Shown: positions 1 through 12,851, numbered from the stretch's first letter. The stretch: DNA of 64,000 bases from Dipteronia dyeriana (GCA_032871835.1 CM065300.1:9195768-9259767), one strand, 5' to 3'. Program-made: numbers and translations. Notes: generated by a model not told the origin, from the letters alone.

Positions 1-1378
1 AAGTATTTTGCTTATACATCATCCAATCATTTTATCTTGGGGAGCATTCATCAGGGAGAACATATTAAATGAAGTTTATTAATTATTTTGGAGCATACGT
101 GCATTGTATTTGTTTTCCTTTCGATTAGGTTTTTGTCTCATTGAGTTTTCCTGATAAGGTTTTTAATGGGACAATTCTCTAAATATACCTAAAAATCATG
201 TGATCCATAAAGATCATTATAAAAATTATATTTATCCAGTAGATCATCGTATATATGTTGTCTTGATTAAGAAGACATTGTAAATATTACTTTGATCTTG
301 CTAATCATCATATATATGTTACCTTGATCCATAAGATCATCATAAATATTACTAATGAATATATTTGTTCGTGTTTTAATCTCACTAGGTTTTTCCTAGT
401 AAAGTATAAATGTGAGAAATGTTTTGAAAAAAAAAACAATAATTCTAGACATATATGAACTATACTCTTTTTTCTTTCAATAAGGTTTTCTCCAACTAGA
501 TTTTTCTGATAAGGTTTTTAATGAGACAGTTTTGAGAATGTCCAACCCCACTAGATCTAGAAAATCAGTGTATATATTTTGCCTAGGTTTTATCCCATTG
601 AGTTTTTCCTAACAAATTAAAATATAAATGGTTAAAATCCAATGGGAAGTGCTATAAGAGGTGGCTTTCACCATTTGTACCTTAACACTTGATAGACACT
701 ACTTGATAGGCCAAACACAACATTTCCACAGCTTGAAGCATTTGCCTCTAACTTAATCCCCAAGGGTGTGTTTGATATGACTTTTCAAGTAGAGTTTCTA
801 GAGTAGATCATTTATTAATAGAGATTTATTAAGTAGAGTTTTTAACAAAAAAAAATTTTGGTTGTATAAATAAAAAAAATAAAAAAATGTGTTGATAAAG
901 TATTTTTAAAAATTGTTTTTGGTTGTGTAAAATACAAAAAAAATGTTGACTGTGTATTTATAATGAAAGAATTATACAGTGGAATATCTAAAATTTATAA
1001 AGGATAATTGAGACAATTTAAAAAGCTTTTTGAGAAACCCTAAAATTTGAGTCTCTCTTGGTGGACATAAAATAACTTTTATAGGAGTGTTAAAGACAAT
1101 TCATATATTAACAGAGTTGTTTTGATTTTTGCCAAATAGCAAAAAAAGCTTCAAAATAATTTATAGCATTAAAAAAAATGTTTTTGCCTTTACAAAGCCA
1201 TACCAAACACCTATTAAGTCTTTAGAGTGAGGCGGCAAAGCAATGATTCAACGAGGAAAATTACAATAAGTCTAAGTTTGTTTGCCTATATATATATGGC
1301 TTTCTAGTGTAATTGTTGGTGTGTCTAAATCAATAGAGATATTCTCTCATCTCTCTCAACTCTCTCACTTCTCTTTAT
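1..1378 (+). mobile_element. Ty1/Copia LTR-type remnant
   Basis: The first 620 bases contain several diverged copies of the phrase aaggtttttaatgggac next to gttttcctgataagg (near 126-185, 385-410, 479-540 and 585-612). In plants this wording is typical of the 3' untranslated and LTR-border region of Copia retroelements. From about 640 the sequence reads like a Copia LTR: aagtgctataagaggtggc, then a TATA-like run at 1288-1300 (gcctatatatatatgg), then CT-rich leader-like sequence (1342-1378). No open frame is present. The LTR is interrupted by a small inverted-repeat element at about 764-1214 and by another after 1378; CT-rich leader sequence resumes at 2474. The assignment rests on recognised wording, not on an alignment. 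Confidence 0.5.
764..1214. mobile_element. MITE-like inverted-repeat element
   Basis: The left end reads ggtgtgtttgatatgac and the right end, read on the opposite strand, aggtgtttggtatggc, so the segment is bounded by imperfect terminal inverted repeats of about 20 bp. The inside is AT-rich and non-coding. It sits inside the Copia LTR-like sequence. The ends resemble non-autonomous hAT-type elements, but I could not find a clean target duplication, so the superfamily is a guess. Confidence 0.5.
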
Positions 1379-2473
1379 ATTCGGTTGAGATAACTTTTAC
1401 TTTCGACTTTTGACAGTAGAAAAAGAAAAGTAAAATCCCAACCTTTTCAATTATTGTTTGGATAATGTATTTCAAAAGAGCTTTTATATTCAAAAGAGCT
1501 TTTGAGAGTGTTTGATTGAAACATTTTAAAATCTTTACTAACCAAGATATGACATTTATACCCTTCCATTTTATATGTTTCATTGAAATATTTTATAATC
1601 TTTATCTTTTCTAACAATAATAAGTTTTTTATTAAAAAAACAGTAATACTTTATTTGTACTCTAATTGGAGATTTTTTTTTTAAATATTGTTCATATTTA
1701 TATACGCAATTAGAAATAAAAAAAAAACAACGAATAAATTTGAGAAAAAAAAAATAAGATGGGCAAAAATTGATAAATAAAAAAAATTACAGTACACCAT
1801 TTTTTCAACACCAACACCAACACCGGTAAACCACCATTATCACCATCTATCCAATCACCGACTCAAACATCACCAACACCAGTACATCATTCTTTAAAAA
1901 AAGAAAAGAAAAACACTAGTACATGTATCAATCATCGCTACCAATATCATGGAGTTCATTAAGGCATACACCTAATAACTTAAAATCTGATTTTCATTAT
2001 CAATCTCATGGAGTCCATCGGCGTTGGGTCTCCAATCTCCTTCTTCAATGGTCGAAAGTATAGACCCGGATGTGTTTCCATCTTTGATTATGGTGAATCG
2101 GCTCCAACATCGACAATGGGTTTCCGATTGTTGGCAAGAGTTAGGTGCCTCTGCTCTGGTGGTTGGGTAAATTGTAGTTAGGGTTGTAAAATGGAAGAAC
2201 ACGATAGAGTAAATGAGAGGGAATGATACAATTGAGATTATAATTTTGTTGTTAATCATAATAAGGGTAAAAGGGTCCATAAAAAAAATTCATTAAACCA
2301 AATTTGGCTTCCCGTTTTTTCTCAAAAGCCGAAAGCAGGTTAGGGTTGGCTTATGGTGAAAGATCTTTTGAGCTCCATAAGCTCTTTTTCCAAATTACCC
2401 AAACACTCCCAAAAGCCACTTTTGAGCTCAGGCAGCTCTTTTAAGCCCTAGATAAGCGGTGCCAAACAAACAG
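1379..2473. mobile_element. Non-autonomous hAT-like element in Copia LTR
   Basis: The segment interrupts CT-rich LTR-leader sequence and is flanked by ctctttat (1371-1378) and ttctttat (2474-2481), an 8-bp near-duplication (7 of 8) of the length hAT elements make. Near both ends, in opposite orientation, lies the wording aaaagagcttttgagagtgtttg (about 1490-1512) and its counterpart around 2400-2430 (gggagtgtttggg on the minus strand). The short open frame on the minus strand at 1972-2280 has no recognisable domain and I do not call it a gene. Confidence 0.45.
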
Positions 2474-3217
2474 TTCTTTATTTGTTTTATCTCTTTATCT
2501 CTTTATCTCTGTGTTGTTGTTTTGAGTTTTATTTTTTCAATTAATTTTCGTTTTTATCTTCATTTTTTTAATTTTTTGAAATAATTTGGTTTTTTAGTTC
2601 TTTTATATATAAAAAAAACTTTATTTGTTATTTTTTTTTTTAAAAAAAAACTTTCATATGTTTTTTTAAAATAGTTTCATTTGTTATTTTTATATAAGGT
2701 ATTTTAGACCTTTCAAATGTTAAACAAGGTCAATCTTACAGAATGGTTAACTACTATCAAATGGAGGGGTCTTAATGTAAAATAAACAAAATTTTCTATG
2801 TACTCAAGGATGTGTGTGTCATTTCACCTTTAAAAAATCATTAAAATTTTAACAGAAAAATATAAATAATAAAAAATATTAAGTTAAAATGTAATAATTT
2901 TTTTGAAAATTGTTGGCTGGGGACAGCCTCAACTAAACAATGTAGTTACATCTCCTTATATAAAGATATATAGGTTTACTCAAAAGACTAGTATATTGTA
3001 TTGTGACATTTATGATTACATATATCTTTATAATGTTATATGTTTTTTTAATTTTTGATGAACTTCATCTTCTTGAGTTTTATACAAGGGCGACAATTCT
3101 AGCTTGATGGCTCAGCTAAGATATCACCGATCTACATTAAGGTATCTGATACTTACATTAATCATTTTAATTTATGGTTAATTAGGGTTTCAGTTTTGTA
3201 ATAATAATATAGCTAAT
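2474..3217. other. AT-rich intergenic DNA
   Basis: The first bases continue the CT-rich LTR leader (repeated tctctttatctcttt). The rest is AT-rich with poly-A and poly-T runs. I see no gene, RNA or clear element boundary in it. Confidence 0.5.
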
Positions 3218-5007
3218 GGTCACAGATCCCCCCTAGACTATATCTAAATTTATATGTTGCCCCCTGAAATTTTTTTAGATACTAAAGCCCCTGAACTATC
3301 AAAAATTGGTAAAAGTGGACAGAAACATAACGTCATCCACTGTTCTGTTATGGTAAATTACACTAAGTACCCTTATTATTTATATAATTGCATCAACTTG
3401 AAAAACAATATAATAATATAACATAAATACCCCTCTTAATTTTAAAAAAATAAATCATATTTTAAAAATAAAAATTTAAAATTTAAAATTGAAAGATTGG
3501 TTAAATAAAAAAAATTATAAAATTTTTGATAAAGAAAATTAGATAAATAGAGAAATGAAAAAATTAAATTGATTTAAAAATTACTTAAATTTTATTTTTT
3601 ATTTAAATATCTCTAAATATAAAACCCAAATGAATATATAAATTATTTAATATAAATTATCATTTAAACTATATTTTTTATTTAAATATCTCTAAATATT
3701 ACTTGTTCGTTTACAATAACAAGGTTATTAATAATGTAAAAAAAATAAAAAAATAAATAATAATAATAATAATAATAAAATGATAATAATGATAATAATT
3801 TAAATACCTTGTACTATTTTTTATCATTATCATTTAAATTATCATTTTTATTTAAATATCCCAAAATATAACTTGTTCGATTAAAATAACAAGGGTATTG
3901 ATATTGTTAAAAAAATAAATAAATAATGATATGATTAATAATAATAATGATGATAATAAAAAAAAATTAAATTAATATGATAATACTAATAAAATAATAT
4001 AATAATAATAATGATAATGATAATGATGATAATAATACTTTAAATATCCTATCCTTTTTTTTATCCATTATCATTTAAATTATCATTTTTATTTAAATAT
4101 CCCAAAATATCCTTACACCTTACCCCTTATACTTTATTTTTTGACCATTAACCCCCTAAACTTTTATAACAATGGATATTTAAATTATTTATGGGGAATT
4201 ATCATTTAAATTATCTTTTTTATTTAAATATCCATAAATTTCATTAAATGATAATTCACATTAAATAATTTAAATATCCATTGTTATAAAAGTTTAGGGG
4301 TTTAATGGTGAAAAAAAAAGTATAAGGGGTAATGTGCATGGATATTTTGAAATAAAAAAGATAATTTAAATGATAATGACTAAAAAAATGTAGGGTATTT
4401 AAAGTATTATTATTATTATCCTTATTATTATTTTAATAGTATTATTATATTATTATATTTTTATTATTATTATCATCATTATTATTATCATTTAATTTTT
4501 TATTTTTATTTTTGACATTATCAATACCTTTATTGTTGTAATTGATCAAGTGATATTTAGGGATATTTACATAAAAAAGATAATTTAAATGATAATGATG
4601 AAAAAAAAAGTATAGGGTATTTAAATTATTATCTTTATTATCATTATTTTTATTATTATTTTATTATTATTAGTTAATGATTTTTTTTACATTATTAATA
4701 ACAAATAATATTTAGAGATATTTAAATAAAAAAGATAGTTTAAATGATAATTCGTATTAAATAATTTATATATTCATATGGGTTTCATATTTAAGGATAT
4801 TTAAATATAAAAAGGATAATTTAAATAATTTTTAAATCAATTTAATTTTTTCATTTCTCTATTTATTTATATATTTTATCAAAAAGTTCAGAATTTTAAT
4901 ATTATTTAACCAATCTTTCAATTTTTATTTTTAAAATATGATTTTTAAAAATTTGGTAAGAGAGGTATTTATATCATGTTATTATATTTTTTCTAATTTG
5001 ATGCAAT

Positions 5008-5039
<32 letters not shown>

Positions 5040-5194
5040 AAGGATACTTAGTGTAATTTATCATGATAGAACAGTGGATAATATTAGGTTTCCGTTCACT
5101 TTTACTAATTTCTGATAGTTCAGAGGGTTTAGTGTCTCAAAAAAATCAGGTGGTATCATACGAATTCGAATATAGTTTGGGGAATCTGTGACAA
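3218..5194. mobile_element. Large foldback (inverted-repeat) element
   Basis: The two ends are inverted copies of each other over about 165 bp: 3218-3385 begins tggtcacagatcccc and 5030-5194 read backwards begins ttgtcacagattcccc. Both go on through shared phrases such as ctgaactatca and ccactgttct. The symmetry extends inward to a centre near 4208, where ttataacaatggatattt at about 4167 is mirrored at about 4275. The interior is expanded ATA/ATT microsatellite and has no coding capacity. Long terminal repeats of this kind are typical of Mutator-type foldback elements in plants. I did not find a convincing 9-bp target duplication. Its right end is about 200 bp from the stop codon of KCS-A. 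Confidence 0.75.
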
Positions 5195-5396
5195 TTAACC
5201 TAATAATATATTGAAACAACTTGAAATAAGAAAAAAGAAAACGAAAAAGAAAAATATCCTTGTTATCTCCATATATATGGTTTATATGGAACCTAAAGGT
5301 TATTTTTACAACCAAAAACCACAACCTCTAATTCTTTTAGCATAGAATTAAATAAAACTAAATATATATATATATATATATATACGACGTTAAACC

Positions 5397-7026
5397 TTAA
5401 ACAGCAATTGTTGCAATTTTGGGGACATGAACAGGGAAATTATCAATCTCTTCAATCCAAGGATTTTTCTCTTGTGCAGGATTGATGGTCCTCAATGCTC
5501 GCCACACAGCACTGTTACACTTGAAACCTGACCCGAATGCAATCTGCCAGGTCCGATCACCTTTTCGGATCCTTCCTTTGGCTTCAGAGTAAGCCAGTTC
5601 ATACCACAAAGAGCTACTTGAAGTGTTACCAAACCTGTACAAAGTCATTCTAGAAGGTTCCATGTGCCACTCGGACAGCTCCAGGTTCTTCTCCAGCTCG
5701 TCTAACACCCCTCTCCCTCCTGCGTGTATGCAAAAATGCTCGAAAGCCAACTTGAAATCCGGAATGTATGGCTTTATCTTCATTTTGAAGATCTTTTTCG
5801 CTACCAAAGTTGCGAAAAACAAGAGCTGCTCGGACATTGGAAGTACTAGTGGTCCAAGCGTTGTGATATTTGTTTTGAGAGCATCACCCGCTACAGGCAT
5901 GAGGTCTTTTGAGAGTGAGACTCCAATTTGATTGATGTCATCCTCTTTTTGCATTACACAATTGTAGCTTTTATCATCCGCACCTTTGTGAGTACGAATG
6001 GTGTGGACCAGTTGATACTTTGAGTGGCGGCGATCGGATAATCGGTTGGAGAGGAGAATGGCTGCGCCGCCTACTCGAAATAAGCAGTTTGTGACGAGCA
6101 TCGGCCGTTCATTGCCTTCATACCAGTTGTAGGTAATGTTCTCTGTGCTGACAACTAGCGCATAGGAGTTGGGGTGTATCTGTTACATACCAATATACCA
6201 GACCATAGAAAAATACTTGCAAATTAATTAAGTTCAGGACACATAATAATCCTTTTGCAAGTTATTTAAAATCAGAAATGGAATATGAGAAATAGTAGAC
6301 CTGTAAAAGCTTTTTGGCGAGGTCAATAGAGATAAGTCCAGCACTGCAACCCATACCACCAAGATTATAGCTCAAAATGTTCCCTCTAAGCTTGTATCGA
6401 TTCACAACCATAGCTGACAAAGACGGCGTCGGATTGAACAGACTGCTATTCACCACAAGAATTCCAATATCTCTAGACTTCACCCCAGTTTTAGCCAAGA
6501 GTTCATCGATTGCGCCAACAATCACATCCTCTGTCTCCTTTCTCGCATCCGCCATTGACCGTCTATGAGGAACCTGCATCAACCCTTCGGGGCCGTAAGT
6601 CATCTGCCCAATACCTGATTTCTCCAGGATTTTCTTTTTAAAGGCTACACTCTCTTCTGTGAACGTCCCTGCTCCTTTCACTAACTGCATGTAAAGTTCT
6701 TTAGAACACATACGAGCCGGTTCAGGCTTATAACATGCAAAGTTAACCATGTAAACTTTCCTAGGACGACTCATCAAGTAAAGGGTACCAGTGAAAACAA
6801 TGGAAACCGAACATAGAATGACTGTAATGAAATTGAACCTTAGGTTTTCTCGTAATTCAATGAAATCATCAACTGTTAGCTCCGAGAGATGAGCTAAAAC
6901 AACAAGAATGGCTGGTAGGAGCAAGAAATAGAGAGCATTGGAGATTAAATAATGGTATCCAAGCTTAACATATTTGAGTCTAATGGAGATGAAGAAGTTA
7001 GGGAGATTTTTGTTTTCATCAGCCAT
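5397..7026 (-). CDS. KCS: 3-ketoacyl-CoA synthase KCS-A (KCS11-like)
   Basis: Membrane-bound condensing enzyme of the ER fatty acid elongase: it joins malonyl-CoA to a long-chain acyl-CoA, the first and chain-length-determining step toward very-long-chain fatty acids for waxes, cutin/suberin and sphingolipids. Exon 1 is 6301-7026 and exon 2 is 5397-6179; the 121-nt intron (6180-6300) has GT at 6300-6299 and AG at 6181-6180 and falls between codons. The protein has 502 residues. Two hydrophobic segments lie at about 27-47 and 64-85, followed by the FAE1/CUT1-type condensing domain. The active-site residues are Cys227 (GGMGCSAG), His394 (FCIHAGGR) and Asn427 (RFGNTSSSS). The ATG at 7024-7026 is preferred over one 30 nt upstream because it matches the start of KCS-B. 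No internal stop is seen. The carboxy-terminal wording ([15 protein letters not shown]) is that of the KCS11 group; substrate range cannot be read from sequence. Confidence 0.95.
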
Positions 7027-7287
7027 TGTTACAGTGCAAAAGCCAACAAAACACACGTAATATTATTGATCGACACAGCAACTATTTATTAGGAAACTGA
7101 AACCACCCAGATAGAGAGCCACTAGCTAAATGAAAGGTTATTAGCTTTTTAAAGAGTCGATCGGTGGAGACAATAGAGATGTCAAGATAAATTAAACAAA
7201 AGCAATTAAAGCTAGTGCCTATAGTAGCATATTAGTAGAGAATTGGAAAACAAAACTGTAATGCAAATTATAAGAGTTTGATGAGGA

Positions 7288-7294
7288 ATTTATA
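7288..7294 (-). promoter_or_regulatory. Probable TATA box of KCS-A
   Basis: On the minus strand this reads TATAAAT, 262 nt upstream of the KCS-A start codon. The same core with similar neighbours (gaatttataga on the plus strand, followed by ggagc..gcaactt) occurs upstream of KCS-B at 32271-32277. Conservation between paralogues is the main support. The transcription start itself is not visible. Confidence 0.55.
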
Positions 7295-7483
7295 GAGGGA
7301 GCGAGGGATGGTGCAACTTGAAAAGTTGCAACTACCCTACCAATTTTTTAAAATGTACGTTAGTCCCTACTGATCTGATCTTTATTTGGACATAAATAGA
7401 TCTGTTGTATCTTCTATTGAGTTAATCTTTATTCTGATCTATATAGATTTGATGATATGTGTAATCGCTATAATTTATTAAAA

Positions 7484-7610
7484 AATACTTGGGTACCGAT
7501 CAATCATCTTCTTTTAATTTTTTACATTTATCTAATAAAATAGGTCAGGTGGTACCATCCCATTGATGGGGTCAGCACCTTGGATACTGACCAGTCAGTA
7601 CCCAAGTATT
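7484..7610. mobile_element. Short palindromic MITE in KCS-A upstream region
   Basis: The segment starts aatacttgggtaccgatc and ends with ggtcagtacccaagtatt in inverted form, giving terminal inverted repeats of about 18 bp around a 127-bp unit. It lies about 190 bp upstream of the proposed TATA box of KCS-A. No target duplication is evident, so the class is undetermined. Confidence 0.5.
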
Positions 7611-7617
7611 GTTCTAA

Positions 7618-7850
7618 TTTATTTATTTTATTTATTTCACTTTTATTATTTTTAAATATAAAGTCTTATTCATAAGTGTTTTAGATCAGGAAAAAGATCA
7701 GTACATCAAAGGATCCTGATACTTGTTGACACGTATAATCAATGGTCAGGATTTATTTCTTTTATTTATTTCAGTTTCATTATCTATAAATATATAGTAT
7801 TATCTTCAACTGATTTAGATTAGGAAAAAACATCAGTACAGTAAAGATCC
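7618..7850. repeat. Imperfect tandem duplication
   Basis: Two diverged units start near 7618 and 7747. They share ttatttatttca(c/g)tttcatta, an ataaa/atata run, ttttagat(c/t)aggaaaaa and atcagtaca. The period is about 130 bp. There is no coding content. Confidence 0.5.
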
Positions 7851-8924
7851 AAATTCAATAGAATTGTATAAGCCGAATTTTTATTTGATATTGATGATTT
7901 TCACTATGTTAGAAACTGATGACTGCGAATTGAGAAGGATAGAGATATTCTCCAAGTTTAGGCGCCCATTGATTTTGTTTGATCATGCAATTTACAAAAT
8001 TTATTTGGTAATCTAGACAATTTATCTGAAATTGGAAATTAGATGCACCATCGAAGTTTAGGAAATTACTGTTTTTTTTTTTGTTGGAGCTGGGTGACAA
8101 ATTGAATATTCAACCACCTCAACTGCTCAACGTGTGAGTGTAGGCAGCATGCGAAGCTACCTCATAGTCTGATGGAGCCGTGGCTCCAGACACATTTTTT
8201 TTTTTTTTTTTAAGTTCGTTTAAATTTTATACTTTGTTTTTGTTATTCACATCCTTCTATTAGAATTTTAACAAGAATTTAAATTGGTCCACCCCCGATT
8301 GATCGAGCTGGCTTCGTCTTTAGGTGTAAGGAGCTGCTAATTATCATGGAATCATCTAACTTTTATTCATATATGTACCATTTCTAAGGGACGTAAACGT
8401 CACAACCCTATTTTATTTCTAATGTGAGAATACAGTATACAAGCTAGTATACATATTTGGATGAATATATAGTTTTGTTCAACCTGCACATTCTCTAATA
8501 TATATAATGAAAATAGAGTTATTCAATTTTTGAAGGGATGTGCGTATGTGACTTGTGAGTGTGTGACATATTATATATATAATGATAAATTATTTGGAAT
8601 TAAAAGATTCCCAAGATCGAGAAGTTATGTAATTGGATGATCAGGAAGAAAGGCTTGTCAATCTCTAAAATATTTCAAATTGTGGGCAGGGCAATTATCG
8701 GAAGCAGTTAGTTACTAGTTGAAGGTAATTCCTACACTCACAGTCTCACACCATAAGTTTGTCTATTCGGGTCTCTCCTTCCCTTGTAAAACTAGAATTA
8801 TTGTCGTATTAAATATTTCAAAAACAAATTAGCTAGTAGTTGAACATTAATGGTCGTGAAGAGAAATTAATAGGTGGTTGGAAAGTAAAAACTTTCACAT
8901 GCGATCCATAAAAACAATGAATTA
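7851..8924. other. Intergenic DNA upstream of KCS-A
   Basis: No gene found. The stretch around 8160-8340 (ggagccgtggctccagacac, then a T16 run and ctggcttcgtc) has the feel of a transposon border, but I cannot assign it. The minus-strand frames at 7909-8100 and 8833-9033 are short, of biased composition and without a domain. Confidence 0.4.
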
Positions 8925-9419
8925 GGCCCGTCCTGTAAACGTTTTTCGGTTGCTGTTTTTCGAAAATAAAAATAAAAATGAAAACAGTATTTTTGGTTTC
9001 ATTTTCGGTTTCTAAAAACGCATCTGGTAGCAAATACTGAAAGCTTTATTTTAAAAATGAAAACGGAAAAAACGCGTTTGGTAGGTTAACCGAAAACTAT
9101 TAAAAATTGAAATATCAATTTCAGTATTTTGTTTAATATTATTACAACTATAAACAAATTGATTAAATAATTAACCAATATAATTTTTATATTGTAATTT
9201 TTAAATTAAACAAAAGTAACACATCAAAAAGTAATTTAAAAAATCATATCCAAAAAAATGAATTGATCAAAACTAAACTCTTAAATTATAAATAAATAAT
9301 TATAATATATATATATATAATTATATAATAAAAATATAATTGTATATATACATATTATAATAATATATTAAATTTTATTACATATATTAAAAATATTTTA
9401 TATTACAATATACATAAAA

Positions 9420-9451
<32 letters not shown>

Positions 9452-9791
9452 TATAATATATATATAAGAGGGGCACTTTGGTAATTTAAAAATCTTGTTC
9501 CGTCTTTTTCTAGTCATATCAAACGTATAACAGTACAATTAATAGTTTAAGATTTTTTTTAACATAAAAAAAAAGTGAAAAAAAAAATGAAAAACAAAAA
9601 CGAAAAACGAAAAAACGAAAAATAAGTATTTTGTGTTTTTCAAATCTTTCACTTTTAACACTGGTTTTATTTTTCGTTTTTTTTTTTGTTTTTCGAAAAT
9701 AAAATGAAAAACGGTTAACGAACGCGTTTTTGAAATCGTTTTTGAAAAATAAAAACGAAAACGAACCAAAAAATAGCTGCAGGACTGGGCC
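8925..9791. mobile_element. Tourist-like MITE, copy 1
   Basis: An 867-bp non-coding element. It starts ggcccgtcctg and ends caggactgggcc, so the termini are inverted repeats, and it is flanked by TTA at 8922-8924 and 9792-9794. A TTA target duplication is the signature of PIF/Harbinger (Tourist) elements. Internally it has long runs of gaaaacgaaaa at both ends, again inverted, and a central (TA)n block. Related copies lie at 42531-43280 and, partly, at 39149-39341. Confidence 0.8.
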
Positions 9792-9794
9792 TTA

Positions 9795-11623
9795 TTCTAT
9801 CTAAAAAAAAAACATACCGTCGTTGCATGCAATTCAAAGGGTGGATGTCTTTTTATAGAAAGATATTGTGTCAGGTCATTTTTATATATTTATCAGAACA
9901 TCTCTAATGTAAACGTTACTTATAAAAAAAATACTACATAGAAATAATATACATTCTTTTAAAAAATCTTTCTTCAATGCAGTCGTGTTTATTTAACCTC
10001 AAGTTGACGTGGTAATTTTTTTTTAAACATTTTCAGTACAACCGTCCACTTTTAGACGGCCCGTTACACAGTTCTTGTTTAGGCTGACTCAGCAAACATT
10101 TAAAATTGATATTAATTTTTCATCTATTTTTGATAAGGAAAAAAAAATAAAAAAAAATTGGACACGTCATTAAAATAAAATGTGTTTTAAACGGAAGTAT
10201 TAAAGATAAAATTTTAAATAGATGGTCTATCAAGTCTATATTTATACAATATAGGACACAAATTTCTTAATATTATTGTCATATCAATAGTAATTCATAT
10301 ACAAACCATTTTTATATCGAAGATATTCCCGATATAAAGAGATTTTGGTACCGTCTCTAATTATTTTTTCTTATGTTAGGTGCGTAGTCCGGTTTCATAT
10401 TTCATATTTCAACCTTTGTGTCCAGCTGAAGTTGCATTGATAAGTGGATATAAAAATTTTTTTGGCCTTTTTTGGTTTGTTATTTCAAATACAAAAGAGG
10501 CAGCAAAACTGCATAAGTGGATATAAATTAATTATATAACATCGATCATCTTTCAATCTTTCTCTTCACGTATTAGTGTAATTAGCTAGACTGCAAGAGT
10601 GAGACTATTGAAAATGCATGTGGTCTTTCTGGTACATAGACGTTAACAGCTGGTTAGTGGTCACAAAGATTAATCATTAAAACTCTGGATCAAACCATAA
10701 ATCAAGGACATCTCTATTGACATCCCGATTACTGTAATTAGCTAGAGTGAGAATTTAAGTTACATACGTACGTACACATATAATTTGATGGAAAAAAGAA
10801 AAATAAAATATAATCATTAGTTCATCAGAAAGACAAAAACAGTACACCAGCTGACAGCATTGACATTGCAAACTCAGTTGAGCAACCTGATCACATCTCT
10901 AACATCCCCAACTACTTTGACCTGTTATCTTTATGGCAAATTCAAAGTAGACGATATTCTCTGCTAATGCTGAACCATACCGACATTTTAAAGATCTGTT
11001 GACACTTGTCTTAAAAAAATATATATATTTATATATGTGGCCACGATTTGTTTTTCTGATTTGTCCCTTTAAATAAAACTAAAGCTTCACCCTAGCGACA
11101 CCGTTTTGCTTTATTTTTTCACATAATTTTCTTTATCTTCTCATTTCTATTCCTCCATTCAATTCCCACATAAAACTGTATAAAACCCCTAAATAATCAC
11201 GAACCAACAACACCCAGACTTTCATGGAACACAGAGCTTAACCCACAGGTATAGAATCTACGAAGACCCACATACAACTGAAGAGACCAAACAGCTGCTA
11301 TCAAACGAAACATTTGAAAGCTCCAAAATTAGTATAATCAACAACATAAGAAAAGCACAGAGCTTAATCCACAACACTTAGCATTATCAGCATAGTCTAA
11401 TTGCATGAAACCTCTGTATTTCATCAAACCCTTGAATGATTTCGACAGCTTCATTGGACAGAAAACAAACAAAAAAAAAGGTTTTATTTTCTTTTTTGTT
11501 AAAAAAAATAAGAACCCAAAAGAATTCTCTCTAAAACAACAAATTACGTACCGAGGATTCAAAGTTAGAGAAGAAGAAATAGATTTATTGTGATTTTAAG
11601 GGAGAGAGGTTTAGGTGATCAAA

Positions 11624-11657
<34 letters not shown>

Positions 11658-12454
11658 TGGATGGATTTGGAACACACAATACAACAATTTAGAATGAAAG
11701 CAGACGCACCTTCAGCTTTAGGATATTTATTATTATTATTTTTTTTAATGAAATCAGACCAAACTATTCTTGAGGAAAAGAGAGAATTTGTGCGGGATTC
11801 GAAGTTAGAGGTGATGAAATAGAAAATTATTCCGCGCGGTAACCGGAATGGGATGAAGACGAAAGACAAAAAAAAAAAAACCGACAAATACAAGTTTAAT
11901 AATTTAGGTTTTGGACAACCAAATGGTGTAGTTTTAGATTTACTTAGAGGGAGAACAAAAATAGCAAATCTTGGCCACACATTTCTTTTTTAAAACAAAG
12001 TGTCAATAGATTTTTAAAAGATCAGCCTGGTTTAACACCATTGTAGATAAGCAGAGCCATTGTAGATTAGTAGAGGATCCTCCTCGTGTATTTATAAATG
12101 TAATGCTTTCGGTTTCGGATACACACTGACCCTCGTCCGTATATTTATAAATGTAATGCTTTCGGTTTCGGATAAAAAGTTTTTCTCCCTCCTAAAAGTT
12201 TAGTACATGTATTGCGAGAATTCTTTGAGCCTTCAAGTATCGGGGCAGAGGAAGGGGCCCTAGGGGCCATTTGGCCCTTCCCTAAAAATATCTTTAACAA
12301 TTTTATAGAAAAATGCTTTATAAAATTACAAAATTATGTTTACATTTTTTATTTTTTACTCTGTCACTGTATATATATTTATCGATATGTATTTATATAA
12401 AAATTTTTAATATATATATATTATTATATTTTTTGTTTTCATTAATGTTTCATT
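9795..12454. other. Intergenic DNA with low-complexity tracts
   Basis: I see no supportable gene. Notable contents are a run of 27 G at 11631-11657 and two diverged copies of cacagagcttaa.ccacaa (about 11229-11248 and 11355-11375). A short direct repeat gtatttataaatgtaatgctttcggtttcgga is present at about 12088-12121 and 12141-12174. The minus-strand frame 11585-11980 includes a proline run that is only the translation of the G tract. Confidence 0.5.
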
Positions 12455-12770
12455 AATGTGGACCATGTAATCATACTATTGGTAGTTGGTACAACGATGG
12501 ATTGATCATTATTAGCTGAAATATTTACAGAGAATTGATGGAGACGATTAATAATAACATTGATTATGATGGTGAGGAATAACAGTAGCATTGACTATCC
12601 TCTCACAGTCTCACTCTCTCATTTTTTGTTTTCACTATTGAAGACTACGTAGTTTGCTATTGCCTATGTATTGGTAGTTGTTACAACGATGGACCGATCA
12701 TTATTAGCTGAAATATTTACAGATAATTGATATTGAGGATTAATAATAACATTGATTATGATGGTGACGA
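12455..12770. repeat. Direct duplication, about 110 bp
   Basis: Two units near 12475-12590 and 12667-12775 share ttggtagttg.tacaacgatgga, gatcattattagctgaaatatttacaga and attaataataacattgattatgatggtga. They are separated by about 80 bp. The block is non-coding and a (TA)n microsatellite follows at 12814-12848. Confidence 0.65.
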
Positions 12771-12810
12771 TTAATATTTTCTTTTGGGTTCTCTTTTTCG
12801 GTTACTTTAT

Positions 12811-12851
<41 letters not shown>

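Noticed and set aside
1972..2280. 102-residue minus-strand frame
   Set aside because: Inside a non-autonomous transposon-like segment and without any recognisable domain.
5623..5931. Plus-strand frame of 102 residues, with a counterpart at 28045-28392
   Set aside because: Both lie antisense to exon 2 of the KCS genes, and their similarity only mirrors the conserved coding strand.
6377..6568. Plus-strand frame of 63 residues, also at 30822-31013
   Set aside because: Antisense to exon 1 of the KCS genes; conserved only because the coding strand is.
11585..11980. 131-residue minus-strand frame with a proline run
   Set aside because: The prolines are the translation of the 27-base G tract at 11631-11657, and the rest has no domain or plausible gene context.
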